DNA of 21,220 nucleotides from contig JBFLYK010000085.1 of NCBI GenBank assembly GCA_040756995.1, forward strand, positions 1-21,220, given 5' to 3'. Positions within the stretch are counted from its first letter, which is position 1; each line of letters begins with the position of its first letter. Of this stretch, positions 6,849 through 14,089 are shown one piece after another. The notes below the pieces were generated by a model. That model searched no databases. It saw only the letters and a program-made list of their open reading frames with translations, and was not told the DNA's origin. The stretch is from BP-133 sp040756995 (GTDB lineage: Bacteria; Actinomycetota; Acidimicrobiia; IMCC26256; BP-133). A program made the translations under genes and the position numbers.

Positions 6849-8120
6849 TTACTTGAACAGGACGGGCATGAGCTCCATGCCCGGCGTGAGCATCGACTCG
6901 GTCCGCTTGATCTCGCCCGCGATCTCGTAGTCGGGGAAGCGGCGCAGCATCTCGGAGAACACGATGCGGGCCTCGCAGCGGGCCAGCGCCGCCCCCAGGC
7001 AGAAGTGCTGCCCGAACCCGAAGGCCATGTGCATGGGATCCGGTTCCCGGGTGATGTCGAACACGTCGGGGCGCTCCCAGGCGTCCTCGTCGCGGTTGGC
7101 CGACTGCCAGAGCATGACGACGAAGTCGCCCGGCGCGATGGCCTGCCCCCGGATCTCGGTGGCCCGGGTGGCGGTGCGGCCCATGGTCACGACCGGGGTC
7201 CAGTAGCGGAGGATCTCCTCCACCGCCAGGTTGATCAGTTCCGGCCGTTCCATGAGCAGGCGCCGCTGATCGGGAAAGTCGGCCAGGAGCTTGATCCCGC
7301 CCGACAGCAGGGAGCGGGTCGTCTCGTTGCCGCCGACGAGGACGACGAGCAGGAGCAGGAGCTGGTTGGGCTCGCTGATCCGCTCCCCGTCGACCTCGGC
7401 CTGGCCGAGGGCGGTGATCAGGTCGTCGCGGGGGTTATCCCGGCGGTCGGTCAGCGCCTCCATGAAGTAGCTCATGAGCTCCATGAGCTGTTCGAACAGG
7501 TGGCCCATGGTCTCGGAGTGGCGGTCGGCCATGGCGTCGGTGGCGGCCACGATGGCGTCGGACCACCGCCGGAAGGCCGGGTAGTCCTCGGGCGGAACGC
7601 CGAGCATCTTGGCGATCACGTACATCGGGATCGGCAGCGCCACCGACTCGACGAAGTCGTGCACGGTCCCCGGCTCGATGGCGTCGAGCGCCTGGCGGGT
7701 GAGGACCTCGACCTCGGCTTCGAGGTTCGCCACCATCCGGGGGGTGAAGGCGGTGCTGACGAGGCGCCGGAGCTTGGTGTGGCGGGGCGGGTCGAGGGCC
7801 ACGATCATCTCGCCGCCGAGCAGCTGGGAGAGGTCCATCTGCCGGCGGAGCTCGGCGCGGCGGGGAAGCCCGGTCGGGTCGGTGATCTCCGCCTCGTCGT
7901 CGGGCGGGATCGACTCGGTGGGCCGCAGGCCGTAGTTGGAGGAGAACAGGCCCGGGTCCCGCGAAACGAACTTGACGTCCTCGTGCTTGGATAGCGCCCA
8001 GTACTGGCCCGGCTCGTACCAGAACACCGGCGCCTCGACCCGCAGCCGCTGGTAGACGGGGTACGGATCCCGGGCGTAGAAGGCGGGATTGTTCAGGTCG
8101 GCCAGCTCGCGCAGATCCAT
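6849..8120 (-). CDS. Cytochrome P450 (P450 A)
   Basis: This 423-aa soluble bacterial P450 is a monooxygenase needing electrons from a ferredoxin. The sequence shows the C-helix motif DPPRHTKLRR (110-119), the I-helix oxygen-activation motif GGNETT (263-268), the ExxR motif in EEILR (301-305), and the heme loop FGFGQHFCLG (367-376) with Cys374 as the heme ligand. All key residues are canonical. It resembles the sterol/terpenoid-oxidising P450s of actinobacteria in general form, but the substrate is not determined. ATG 8120 has no ribosome binding site and lies 7 nt after a TAAGCT -10 box, so the mRNA is probably leaderless. The gene is divergent from amidohydrolase B. The ferredoxin at 16624 is a possible partner, though that is unproven. 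Confidence 0.96.
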   Translation of the reverse strand: MDLRELADLNNPAFYARDPYPVYQRLRVEAPVFWYEPGQYWALSKHEDVKFVSRDPGLFSSNYGLRPTESIPPDDEAEITDPTGLPRRAELRRQMDLSQLLGGEMIVALDPPRHTKLRRLVSTAFTPRMVANLEAEVEVLTRQALDAIEPGTVHDFVESVALPIPMYVIAKMLGVPPEDYPAFRRWSDAIVAATDAMADRHSETMGHLFEQLMELMSYFMEALTDRRDNPRDDLITALGQAEVDGERISEPNQLLLLLVVLVGGNETTRSLLSGGIKLLADFPDQRRLLMERPELINLAVEEILRYWTPVVTMGRTATRATEIRGQAIAPGDFVVMLWQSANRDEDAWERPDVFDITREPDPMHMAFGFGQHFCLGAALARCEARIVFSEMLRRFPDYEIAGEIKRTESMLTPGMELMPVLFK

Positions 8121-8127
8121 GGAAATT

Positions 8128-8133
8128 AGCTTA
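8128..8133 (-). promoter_or_regulatory. -10 box of the P450 A promoter, probably leaderless
   Basis: On the minus strand TAAGCT is followed by 7 nt and then ATG 8120, with no ribosome binding site. No good -35 hexamer is seen at 17-18 bp. Operator site 4 is immediately upstream. Confidence 0.4.
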
Positions 8134-8160
8134 GTAAATAGTTAGTAGTTGTGCTAGGTT
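8131..8160 (+). promoter_or_regulatory. Possible promoter for amidohydrolase B-P450 B
   Basis: TTAGTA (8131-8136) and TAGGTT (8155-8160) are separated by 18 bp. The -35 match is weak. It overlaps operator site 4 and would give a leader of about 25 nt. Confidence 0.35.
8134..8145. promoter_or_regulatory. Degenerate palindromic operator, site 4 (GTAA-N4-TTAG)
   Basis: GTAAATAGTTAG lies between the divergent P450 A and amidohydrolase B genes. It differs from the GTAA-N4-TTAC pattern at the last position. It is included because of its placement over the two facing promoters, but it is the weakest of the five sites. Confidence 0.4.
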
Positions 8161-8191
8161 GGCCTTCGTCGCTAGGAACTTTGGGGGTCCG

Positions 8192-9529
8192 ATGTACAAG
8201 ATCTTCAGCGTCGACGACCACGTTGTCGAGCCGGCCGACGTGTGGAGCTCACGGGTGCCGGCCAAGTTCAGGGATGCCGCTCCCCATGTGATCGAAGAGG
8301 GCGGCCGGGAGTTCTGGGTCTACGAGGACCAGCGGGCGATGACCATGGGCCTCAACGCCGTGGCCGGCAAGCCCCGCGAGCAGTGGAGCCTCGAGCCGAC
8401 CCGCTTCGCCGACATGATCCCCGGTTGCTACGACCCCAAGGAACGGGCCCGGGACATGCTGTCGCAGGGCGTGCTGGCCAGCGTCTGCTTCCCGACTCTG
8501 CCCCGCTTCGGCGGGATGCTGTTCAACTCGTTCAAGGACAAGGAGCTGGCCGACGTCTGCGTGAAGGCCTGGAACGACTTCATCCTCGACGAGTGGTGCC
8601 CGGGCGGGCCGGAGGGCATGTTCGTCCCGATGATCATCTGCCAGGTGTGGGATCCGCAGCTGGCCGCCGACGAGATCCGCCGCTGCGCGGCCAAGGGCGC
8701 CAAGGCGTTGGCCTTCACCGAGAACCCCGTCCCGGACGGGCTGCCCGGCTTCTACACCGACCACTGGGATCCCCTGTGGCAGGCGGTGACCGAGGTCGAC
8801 ATCCCGGTGTGCATGCACATCGCGTCGTCGGGCTACGTGCCGATGCCCGACCCGTCCGCCGGCCTGGGCGGTGCGATCGTCCTGGCCAATGTCGGCGCCA
8901 TGATGTCGATGGTCAACCTGGTGCTGTCGCCCGTGTGCCACAACTTCCCGACGATCAAGATCGTCTATTCGGAGGGCGGCGTCGGCTGGATCCCGGCCGT
9001 CCTGGAACGGGCCGACCGCCAGGTCGAGCGTCAGCAGTGGGCCGGCCTCGACCGCGGCCTGATGCCCTCCGAGGTCTTCCGGCGCAACATGTACGCCTGC
9101 ATGATCGAGGAGCCGCTCGGGCTGACGTACTACAACGACATCGGCCTCGACCGGATCGTCATGGAGACCGACTACCCGCACTCCGACAGCACGTACCCCT
9201 ACACCCAGAAGTCGTGCGAAGAGGTGTTCGCCGGCATGCCCGACGACGTGATCGAGGCCGTGACCCACACCAACGCCGAGCGGCTCTTCAACTGGAAGAT
9301 GGCCGACGAGAGCCTGCTCACGTCGCCCGATGTGTCGGAGTGGCGGTCCACGCTGGAGGCCGATCCGTACGCCGCCCTGCAGACCTGCCACGACGTCGAG
9401 GGCGTGACGCGGCTCGGCGCCGAGGGCGTCGCCACCTGCGAGGAGCGGATCCTCGAGGGCAGCATCTACACCAAGTGCGGCAAGGCCGTCGGGCCGGACG
9501 GAGTGTGCGAGGCCGGTCACAAGGCATGA
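8192..9529 (+). CDS. Amidohydrolase-2 family metal-dependent hydrolase with C-terminal Cys/His tail (copy B)
   Basis: This 445-aa paralogue of the 3771-5126 product retains the same candidate metal ligands: Asp8-x-His10, His209, His250 and the Asp of METDYPHSDS (Asp327). The C-terminal cluster is again spaced C-x12-C-x9-C-x3-H (Cys416, Cys429, Cys439, His443). Divergence is concentrated around residues 222-245, 281-292 and the tail before the cluster, so the two enzymes may act on related but different substrates. The frame is open from 8159, but ATG 8192 matches the N-terminus of copy A and has TTTGGGGG upstream, as the LLM gene does. Its stop overlaps the P450 B start (ATGA), indicating one operon and probably consecutive or coupled reactions. 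Confidence 0.9.
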   Translation: MYKIFSVDDHVVEPADVWSSRVPAKFRDAAPHVIEEGGREFWVYEDQRAMTMGLNAVAGKPREQWSLEPTRFADMIPGCYDPKERARDMLSQGVLASVCFPTLPRFGGMLFNSFKDKELADVCVKAWNDFILDEWCPGGPEGMFVPMIICQVWDPQLAADEIRRCAAKGAKALAFTENPVPDGLPGFYTDHWDPLWQAVTEVDIPVCMHIASSGYVPMPDPSAGLGGAIVLANVGAMMSMVNLVLSPVCHNFPTIKIVYSEGGVGWIPAVLERADRQVERQQWAGLDRGLMPSEVFRRNMYACMIEEPLGLTYYNDIGLDRIVMETDYPHSDSTYPYTQKSCEEVFAGMPDDVIEAVTHTNAERLFNWKMADESLLTSPDVSEWRSTLEADPYAALQTCHDVEGVTRLGAEGVATCEERILEGSIYTKCGKAVGPDGVCEAGHKA

Positions 9530-10737
9530 GCGAGGCGTCGCGGGATGACGTGACGGTCGACTTCGATCACCACTCGCCCGAGATCGCCGTCGACCCCTAC
9601 GCCACCTGGGAGGCGCTGCGGGGCAAGTGCCCGGTCACCTGGACCGACGCCCACGACGGCTACTGGGTGCTGACCGATTTCGCCTGCGTCTACGAAGCCA
9701 CGCGCAACGACGAGACATTCCTCTCCGGCCCACCTGGAGTCGGGATCCCGAGCTACGGGATCGATGCCCAGATCCCGCTCGAGACGGACGCGCCGATGAC
9801 GCAGAAGTACCGGCGGGTGCTGCAGACGCGGTTCTCGCCGGCGGCGGCCGCCGCCGCCGAGCCCGTCATCCAGGCGATCATCGACGAGCTGATCGACGCC
9901 GTCATCGAGCGCGGCGAATGCGACCTCATCACCGAGGTGGCCACGCCGACGCCCGCCCGCTTCATCCTGCGGATCCTCGGTTTCGACGAGATCCGGTGGG
10001 AGGAATTCACCGACTGGGTGCATCACGTCGTCCACGACGTGACCAACGACCCCGAGGCGGCCCTACTCGCCGCATCCAGCCTGTATGGCGCGATTCTCGA
10101 GCTCATGGAGGAGCGGCGGGCGAACGGCCTGCGCGACGACATCGTCAGCGAGCTGCTGCAGAGCGAGATCGACGGAGTCCCGCTCGACGACGACGTGATC
10201 GCCAACTACACGCTGCTGCTGATCTTCGGCGGGCTCGACACCACGGCGTCGGCGGTCGGGAACGCGCTGGTCCGCCTCGACCGTCAGCCCGAGCTGCGGC
10301 GGGAGCTGATCGAGCACCCCGACGTCCTGCCCCAGGCCGTGGAAGAGCTTCTCCGGATCGACGCACCGGTGCAGGCGCTGGCGCGGACCGTCGCCCACGA
10401 CGTGGAGATGTGCGGTCAGCAACTCAGAGCCGGGGACCGCGCTCTGCTGAGCTGGGGCGCGGCCAACCGCGACCCCGCCGAGTTCCCGAACCCCGAAGTC
10501 GTCGACTTCCGGCGGCCGGTCAACCGGCACATGAGCTTCGGCGTGGGCCTCCACCGCTGCCTCGGCTCGAACTTCGGCCGCACGATGTTCCGCCTGATCC
10601 TCGGGTCGATCCTGTCCCGCATGCCGGACTACGAGCTGGTCGGCGACCCGGACCAGTATCGCTTCAAGGACATCGGAGTCGTGTGGGGGCACACGAATCT
10701 GCCGGCCCGGTTCACCCCCGGCCGCCGATCCGGCTGA
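9526..10737 (+). CDS. Cytochrome P450 (P450 B)
   Basis: This 403-aa cytochrome P450 is translationally coupled to amidohydrolase B by a 4-bp ATGA overlap. The I-helix motif GGLDTT (235-240), ExxR in EELLR (273-277) and the heme loop FGVGLHRCLG (338-347, Cys345 ligand) are intact. The C-helix segment reads ETDAPMTQKYRR (86-97), lacking the His of the usual DPPxH motif that contacts a heme propionate, an unusual change. The same reading frame is open further upstream inside the amidohydrolase gene, but that part has no P450 character. Electron partners are not adjacent. The ferredoxin at 16624 could serve it. The gene converges on the alpha/beta hydrolase, leaving a 34-bp gap. Confidence 0.95.
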   Translation: MSEASRDDVTVDFDHHSPEIAVDPYATWEALRGKCPVTWTDAHDGYWVLTDFACVYEATRNDETFLSGPPGVGIPSYGIDAQIPLETDAPMTQKYRRVLQTRFSPAAAAAAEPVIQAIIDELIDAVIERGECDLITEVATPTPARFILRILGFDEIRWEEFTDWVHHVVHDVTNDPEAALLAASSLYGAILELMEERRANGLRDDIVSELLQSEIDGVPLDDDVIANYTLLLIFGGLDTTASAVGNALVRLDRQPELRRELIEHPDVLPQAVEELLRIDAPVQALARTVAHDVEMCGQQLRAGDRALLSWGAANRDPAEFPNPEVVDFRRPVNRHMSFGVGLHRCLGSNFGRTMFRLILGSILSRMPDYELVGDPDQYRFKDIGVVWGHTNLPARFTPGRRSG

Positions 10738-10771
10738 GCCTTGATCTCGCCGGGGACGCCTACTGGGAGCG

Positions 10772-11494
10772 TCACACCACCCGGATCGTCTGATTCAGGA
10801 GGGCGGCCAGCTCGGCGGGGCGGCTCAGAAACGGATCGTGACCGGAGTCGAGGCTCACGACGTCGCAGGGCACGCCCAGGTTGGCGATCTGGCGCCGCTG
10901 CCGGCGGGGTGGCAGGGCCCGGTCCCGGCTGAGGCAGACGTAGGTCCGCCGGACGGCCGGGGAGAGGCCGGCCCAGGAGATCCGTTCGAGGCCGATGGCG
11001 GCCGACTCCGGGCTGAGCTGGTCGAGCAACCGGGCGGCCGTCGGGGCGTCGAGGTCGTTGGTGAACAGCCAGCGGGCCACCGGCCGGGGCGCGACGGTCG
11101 CCCGGCGCCGGCGACCGCACCACCACGGCAGCGGCCGGATCAGGTGCGGAACGGTGCTGAGCGCGCTGCGTCCCTCGGCCGGGATGGTGGCCGAGATGAA
11201 CACCAGCCCGGTGATGCGGTCGGGGCGGCGGCGGGTCACCTCGGGGACGACGATCCCGGCCAGCGAGTGGGCCACCAGCACGGCCCGGCGGAAGGGGGCG
11301 GCGTCAATGGCGGCGGTCACCACGGCGACGAAGTCCTCCAGCGTCGCCCGTCCGGCGGCCCGGCGGTCGCCGCGGCCGGGAAGATCGACGGCCAGGGCGG
11401 GGGCGGCGAGGTGGGGCAGGACGGCGTCCCAGCACGCCGCCCGGTGAAACCCGCCGTGGACCAGGATGAACCCCGTGTCCGCCCGGCCGGTCAT
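10772..11494 (-). CDS. Alpha/beta-fold hydrolase
   Basis: This 240-aa serine hydrolase has an HGG oxyanion segment (13-15), nucleophile Ser77 in AHSLAG, a probable acid Asp191 in SRDRALPP, and His219 in DSGHDPF. That is a complete catalytic triad in the order and spacing of the EstC/hydroxynitrile-lyase-like esterase group. It lacks a signal peptide and should be cytoplasmic. The substrate could be an ester or lactone made by the neighbouring oxygenases, which is inference. ATG 11494 has no ribosome binding site and lies 7 nt after TACGCT, so the mRNA is probably leaderless. The gene is divergent from the middle operon across operator site 5 and converges with P450 B. Confidence 0.9.
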   Translation of the reverse strand: MTGRADTGFILVHGGFHRAACWDAVLPHLAAPALAVDLPGRGDRRAAGRATLEDFVAVVTAAIDAAPFRRAVLVAHSLAGIVVPEVTRRRPDRITGLVFISATIPAEGRSALSTVPHLIRPLPWWCGRRRRATVAPRPVARWLFTNDLDAPTAARLLDQLSPESAAIGLERISWAGLSPAVRRTYVCLSRDRALPPRRQRRQIANLGVPCDVVSLDSGHDPFLSRPAELAALLNQTIRVV

Positions 11495-11501
11495 GTGCGG
11501 T

Positions 11502-11507
11502 AGCGTA
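11502..11507 (-). promoter_or_regulatory. -10 box of the alpha/beta hydrolase promoter, probably leaderless
   Basis: On the minus strand TACGCT is followed by 7 nt and ATG 11494. No convincing -35 box is seen. Operator site 5 would occupy the spacer region. Confidence 0.45.
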
Positions 11508-11513
11508 ATACAA

Positions 11514-11525
11514 GTAAACGTTTAC
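11514..11525. promoter_or_regulatory. Palindromic operator, site 5 (perfect GTAAACGTTTAC)
   Basis: This is a perfect 12-bp palindrome between the divergent hydrolase gene and the middle operon. On the minus strand it continues into TTACTTG as at the other sites. It overlaps the -35 box of the plus-strand promoter. In isolation it resembles LacI-family operators with a central CpG, but the other four sites lack that centre in part. Confidence 0.65.
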
Positions 11526-11550
11526 ACGCCTGAGGAGGGAGCGGTAATCT
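11521..11550 (+). promoter_or_regulatory. Promoter of the middle operon
   Basis: TTTACA (11521-11526) and TAATCT (11545-11550) are separated by 18 bp. Transcription would start near 11557, about 33 nt before GTG 11590. The -35 box contains the right half of operator site 5. Confidence 0.55.
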
Positions 11551-11589
11551 CGGGCGCCGGAGTCCGGAACGCTGGAGGGGAGGACACGG

Positions 11590-11748
11590 GTGGGAGTCCG
11601 AGTCGGGATGCGCCTGCGATGCGACAAGTGTGGTTCCGAGGCGATCGTCACCGCCCCGGGCGACGCCGAACTGGAATGCTGCGGGGCGCCGATGACCGTC
11701 ACCTTCGAGCCGGCGCCCAGTGAGGCGACCGGCGGAGGGCAGAGCTGA
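11590..11748 (+). CDS. Desulforedoxin-like four-cysteine mini-protein
   Basis: This 52-aa protein has cysteines C11-x2-C14-x15-C30-C31 and the ending CCGAPM, the spacing of desulforedoxin and of the N-terminal domain of desulfoferrodoxin, where four Cys bind one iron. A structural zinc site is equally possible. GTG 11590 is preceded by GGAGGGGAGGA with a 5-nt gap, and ATG 11608 is an alternative start. It is the first gene of the operon, ending 1 nt before the CaiB fusion, and a paralogue follows that fusion. This placement suggests a partner subunit or electron carrier for the CoA-transferase complex or its products. No function is proven. Confidence 0.8.
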   Translation: MGVRVGMRLRCDKCGSEAIVTAPGDAELECCGAPMTVTFEPAPSEATGGGQS

Positions 11749-11749
11749 C

Positions 11750-14089
11750 ATGCCCGGTCCGCTCGAGGGCCTCGCCGTCGTCGATGCCACCTGGGGCATG
11801 CCCGGCGCCGTGACGGGGATGCTGCTGGCCGACTACGGCGCCCGGGTGGTCAAGGTCGAGCGACCCGGCGGCGGCCCGGACCGGCGTTCGGTGACCCGCA
11901 GCGCCTGGGACCGTGGCAAGTGGAGCGTCGAAGCCGATCTCTCGACGGCCGAGGGCCGCGAGGCGTTGTTCGGCCTGCTGGCGACGGCCGACGTCTTTCT
12001 CGAATCGGGCGGACCGGGCCGGGCCGATGCCGCCGGCTTCGGCTACGACGCGGTCCACGGGCGCTGGCCGGCGCTCGTGTACTGCTCGATCTCCGGCTAC
12101 GGGCCGGACGGGCCCTGGCGGGACCGGCCGGGGTACGACTGCCTGGTCGCCGCCCGGCTCGGGGCGATGGCCGAGCAGCCCGGTCACCGCAAGGGGCCGA
12201 AGTTCCTCGGCCACCCGATGATCGGATACGGCACCGCGTCGCTGGCCACCATCGGCATCCTGGCCGCGCTGCGGGCCCGGCGCCTGACCGGCACCGGACA
12301 GCGGGTCGACGTGTCGCTGCTCGACGGGCTCGTGGCCCAGAGCAGCATGAACTGGTGGTGGAACGAGAACGACGTGTCGTACCTCGCCCGCTCCGGGACC
12401 GAGAAGGGGTTCGGCCGGACCCGGGTCGTGACCGACCCGTTCCTGTGTGCCGACGGCGAGTGGATCATGATCCACACCGGCGGGCCGGGCGCCTTCAAGC
12501 GGGCGATGGACATCCTCGGCGTCGGCGAGAAGGTCCGCACGATTCCCGGAGTCGAGATGTCCGTCCGCCTCGACGACGACGAGTACGAGGCCGCCCGCCA
12601 CCGCGCCCCCGAGGCGTTCAAGTCCCGGCCCCGGGCGGAATGGCTCAAGCTGTTCCACGACGCCGACGTCGCCGCCCTGCCCGTCCTCCGGCCGGGCGAA
12701 GCGCTGCTCGACGAGCAGGTGGAGCACGCCGGCGTGGTCGTCGAGCTCGACGACCCGGTGTACGGGCGCCTCCGTCAGGCCGGGCCGGTGATCCGCTTCG
12801 AAAAGACACCGGCCGCCCCGCCGGCGCCGGCCCCCACCGTGGGCCAGCACAACGGCTCTGCCGCAACTGGCGTTCGTTTACCGGGATATAGCGGAAATCG
12901 AACGCCAGAACGAGGGGGGCGGCCCCTGGCCCACGCCCTCGACGGCCTGCGGGTCCTCGATTTCTCCAGCTTCTTCGCCACCGCCTACGGGGCCAAGATC
13001 CTCTCCGACCTCGGCGCCGACGTCATCAAGGTCGAGACGCCGGGCGGCGACCAGATGCGGGGCATGGCCGACCCCTTCGAGGGCTGCCAGCGGGGCAAGC
13101 GCACGATCGCCCTCGATCTCCGCTCGCCGGCCGGCCTGGCGATCGTCGACGACCTCGTCCGCTCGGCCGACGTCGTCATGCACAACCTGCGCCCGGGCAA
13201 GGCCGAGAAGCTCGGCATCGGCTACGACCGGCTGGCCAAGCTGCGGCCCGGCCTCATCTACTGCTTCCTGCCCGGGTTCGGGTCGACCGGGCCCAAGGCG
13301 CATCTCAAGAGCTTCGCTCCGCTGATCTCGGGCTTCACCGGGCTGCTGTACCTCGGCGCCGGCCGGGGCAACCCGCCGATCAAGCGCGTGATGGGCAACG
13401 AGGACTACTACAACGGGTTCCTGGGCGCGGTCGCCGTCCTCATGGCGCTGGAGCACCGGGCGAAGACCGGCGAGGGCCAGTACATCGAGAGCCCCCAGCT
13501 GCATTCCAGCCTGTTCGCCGCCACCGAGCAGTGCCTCGACGGGGCCGGCCGGCCGGTCGAGGCGTTCGCCCTCGATCCGGCGCAGATGGGCTACGGGCCG
13601 CTGTACCGGCTGTACCGCACGGCGGGGGACGGCTGGCTGTGCCTGGCCTGTGTCGGGGACCGCCACCGGGTCGAGCTGCGCACGGCCCTGGGCGTCGACG
13701 ACCTGCCGGCCGACGACGAGGCGCTGGCCGGGCTGCTCGAGGAGCGCTTCGCCCAGCTCACGGTCGAGGAGGCCTTCACCCTTCTCGACGGTCACGGGGT
13801 GCCGTGCGAGATCGCCGTCCCCGATCCGGCCATGCCCGACTTCCTGTGGGACGAGTGGGCCGTCGAGACCGGTCGCGTCTTCGAGCAGCACCACCCGGTG
13901 TGGGGCTGGATCCGGGAGTTCGGGCTGTCGGTCCACCTGTCCGACACCCCCGGGCTGAACAAGGGGCCGAGCCCGCTGCTCGGCCAGCACACCCGGGAGA
14001 TCCTGGCCGAACTGGGCTACGACGCCGGACGGATCGACGAGCTCGTCGGTACGGTGTGCATCCAGAGCGACCATGGAGCGAAGGCATGA
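11750..14089 (+). CDS. Tandem CaiB/BaiF CoA transferase fusion (two domains)
   Basis: This 779-aa protein holds two family III CoA-transferase domains, residues about 5-360 and 395-770, joined by a Pro/Ala/Gly-rich linker. Each half shows the family N-terminal pattern (ADYGARVVKVERPGG; SDLGADVIKVETPGG) and the G-x-G-Q segment (LTGTGQRVDVSLLDG; KTGEGQYIESPQL). In domain 2 Asp552 (GNEDYYNG) aligns with the catalytic Asp169 of formyl-CoA transferase. At the matching place in domain 1 (IGYGTASL) there is Gly159. Domain 1 is therefore probably non-catalytic, and the fusion may mimic the interlocked homodimer of the family with one active site. The linker DNA contains an inverted repeat. ATG 11750 has GGAGGG upstream. 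The gene overlaps the next by 4 bp. CoA donor and acceptor are unknown. Confidence 0.92.
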   Translation: MPGPLEGLAVVDATWGMPGAVTGMLLADYGARVVKVERPGGGPDRRSVTRSAWDRGKWSVEADLSTAEGREALFGLLATADVFLESGGPGRADAAGFGYDAVHGRWPALVYCSISGYGPDGPWRDRPGYDCLVAARLGAMAEQPGHRKGPKFLGHPMIGYGTASLATIGILAALRARRLTGTGQRVDVSLLDGLVAQSSMNWWWNENDVSYLARSGTEKGFGRTRVVTDPFLCADGEWIMIHTGGPGAFKRAMDILGVGEKVRTIPGVEMSVRLDDDEYEAARHRAPEAFKSRPRAEWLKLFHDADVAALPVLRPGEALLDEQVEHAGVVVELDDPVYGRLRQAGPVIRFEKTPAAPPAPAPTVGQHNGSAATGVRLPGYSGNRTPERGGRPLAHALDGLRVLDFSSFFATAYGAKILSDLGADVIKVETPGGDQMRGMADPFEGCQRGKRTIALDLRSPAGLAIVDDLVRSADVVMHNLRPGKAEKLGIGYDRLAKLRPGLIYCFLPGFGSTGPKAHLKSFAPLISGFTGLLYLGAGRGNPPIKRVMGNEDYYNGFLGAVAVLMALEHRAKTGEGQYIESPQLHSSLFAATEQCLDGAGRPVEAFALDPAQMGYGPLYRLYRTAGDGWLCLACVGDRHRVELRTALGVDDLPADDEALAGLLEERFAQLTVEEAFTLLDGHGVPCEIAVPDPAMPDFLWDEWAVETGRVFEQHHPVWGWIREFGLSVHLSDTPGLNKGPSPLLGQHTREILAELGYDAGRIDELVGTVCIQSDHGAKA
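12867..12908. repeat. 10-bp perfect inverted repeat in the CaiB fusion linker
   Basis: CTGGCGTTCG (12867-12876) pairs perfectly with CGAACGCCAG (12899-12908). With one bulged base the pairing extends by three T-A pairs. The loop region is 15 nt and, with the arms, less GC-rich than its surroundings. It encodes about residues 373-387, between the two transferase domains. It could be a REP/MITE-like insertion or scar, or an RNA hairpin. Confidence 0.7.

Noticed and set aside
8242..9525. Upstream extension of the P450 B reading frame inside amidohydrolase B
   Set aside because: The frame stays open by base composition. P450-like sequence begins only at ATG 9526, which overlaps the amidohydrolase stop.
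10755..10773. Possible hairpin GACGC/GCGTC between convergent P450 B and hydrolase genes as a terminator
   Set aside because: It has only five pairs, a 9-nt loop and no T-run on either strand. It is too weak to call.
11514..11525. Reading the perfect palindrome GTAAACGTTTAC as a LacI-family operator
   Set aside because: No LacI gene is in the window, and the four related sites lack the full central CpG symmetry. A TetR-type site explains the set better, though LacI is not excluded.
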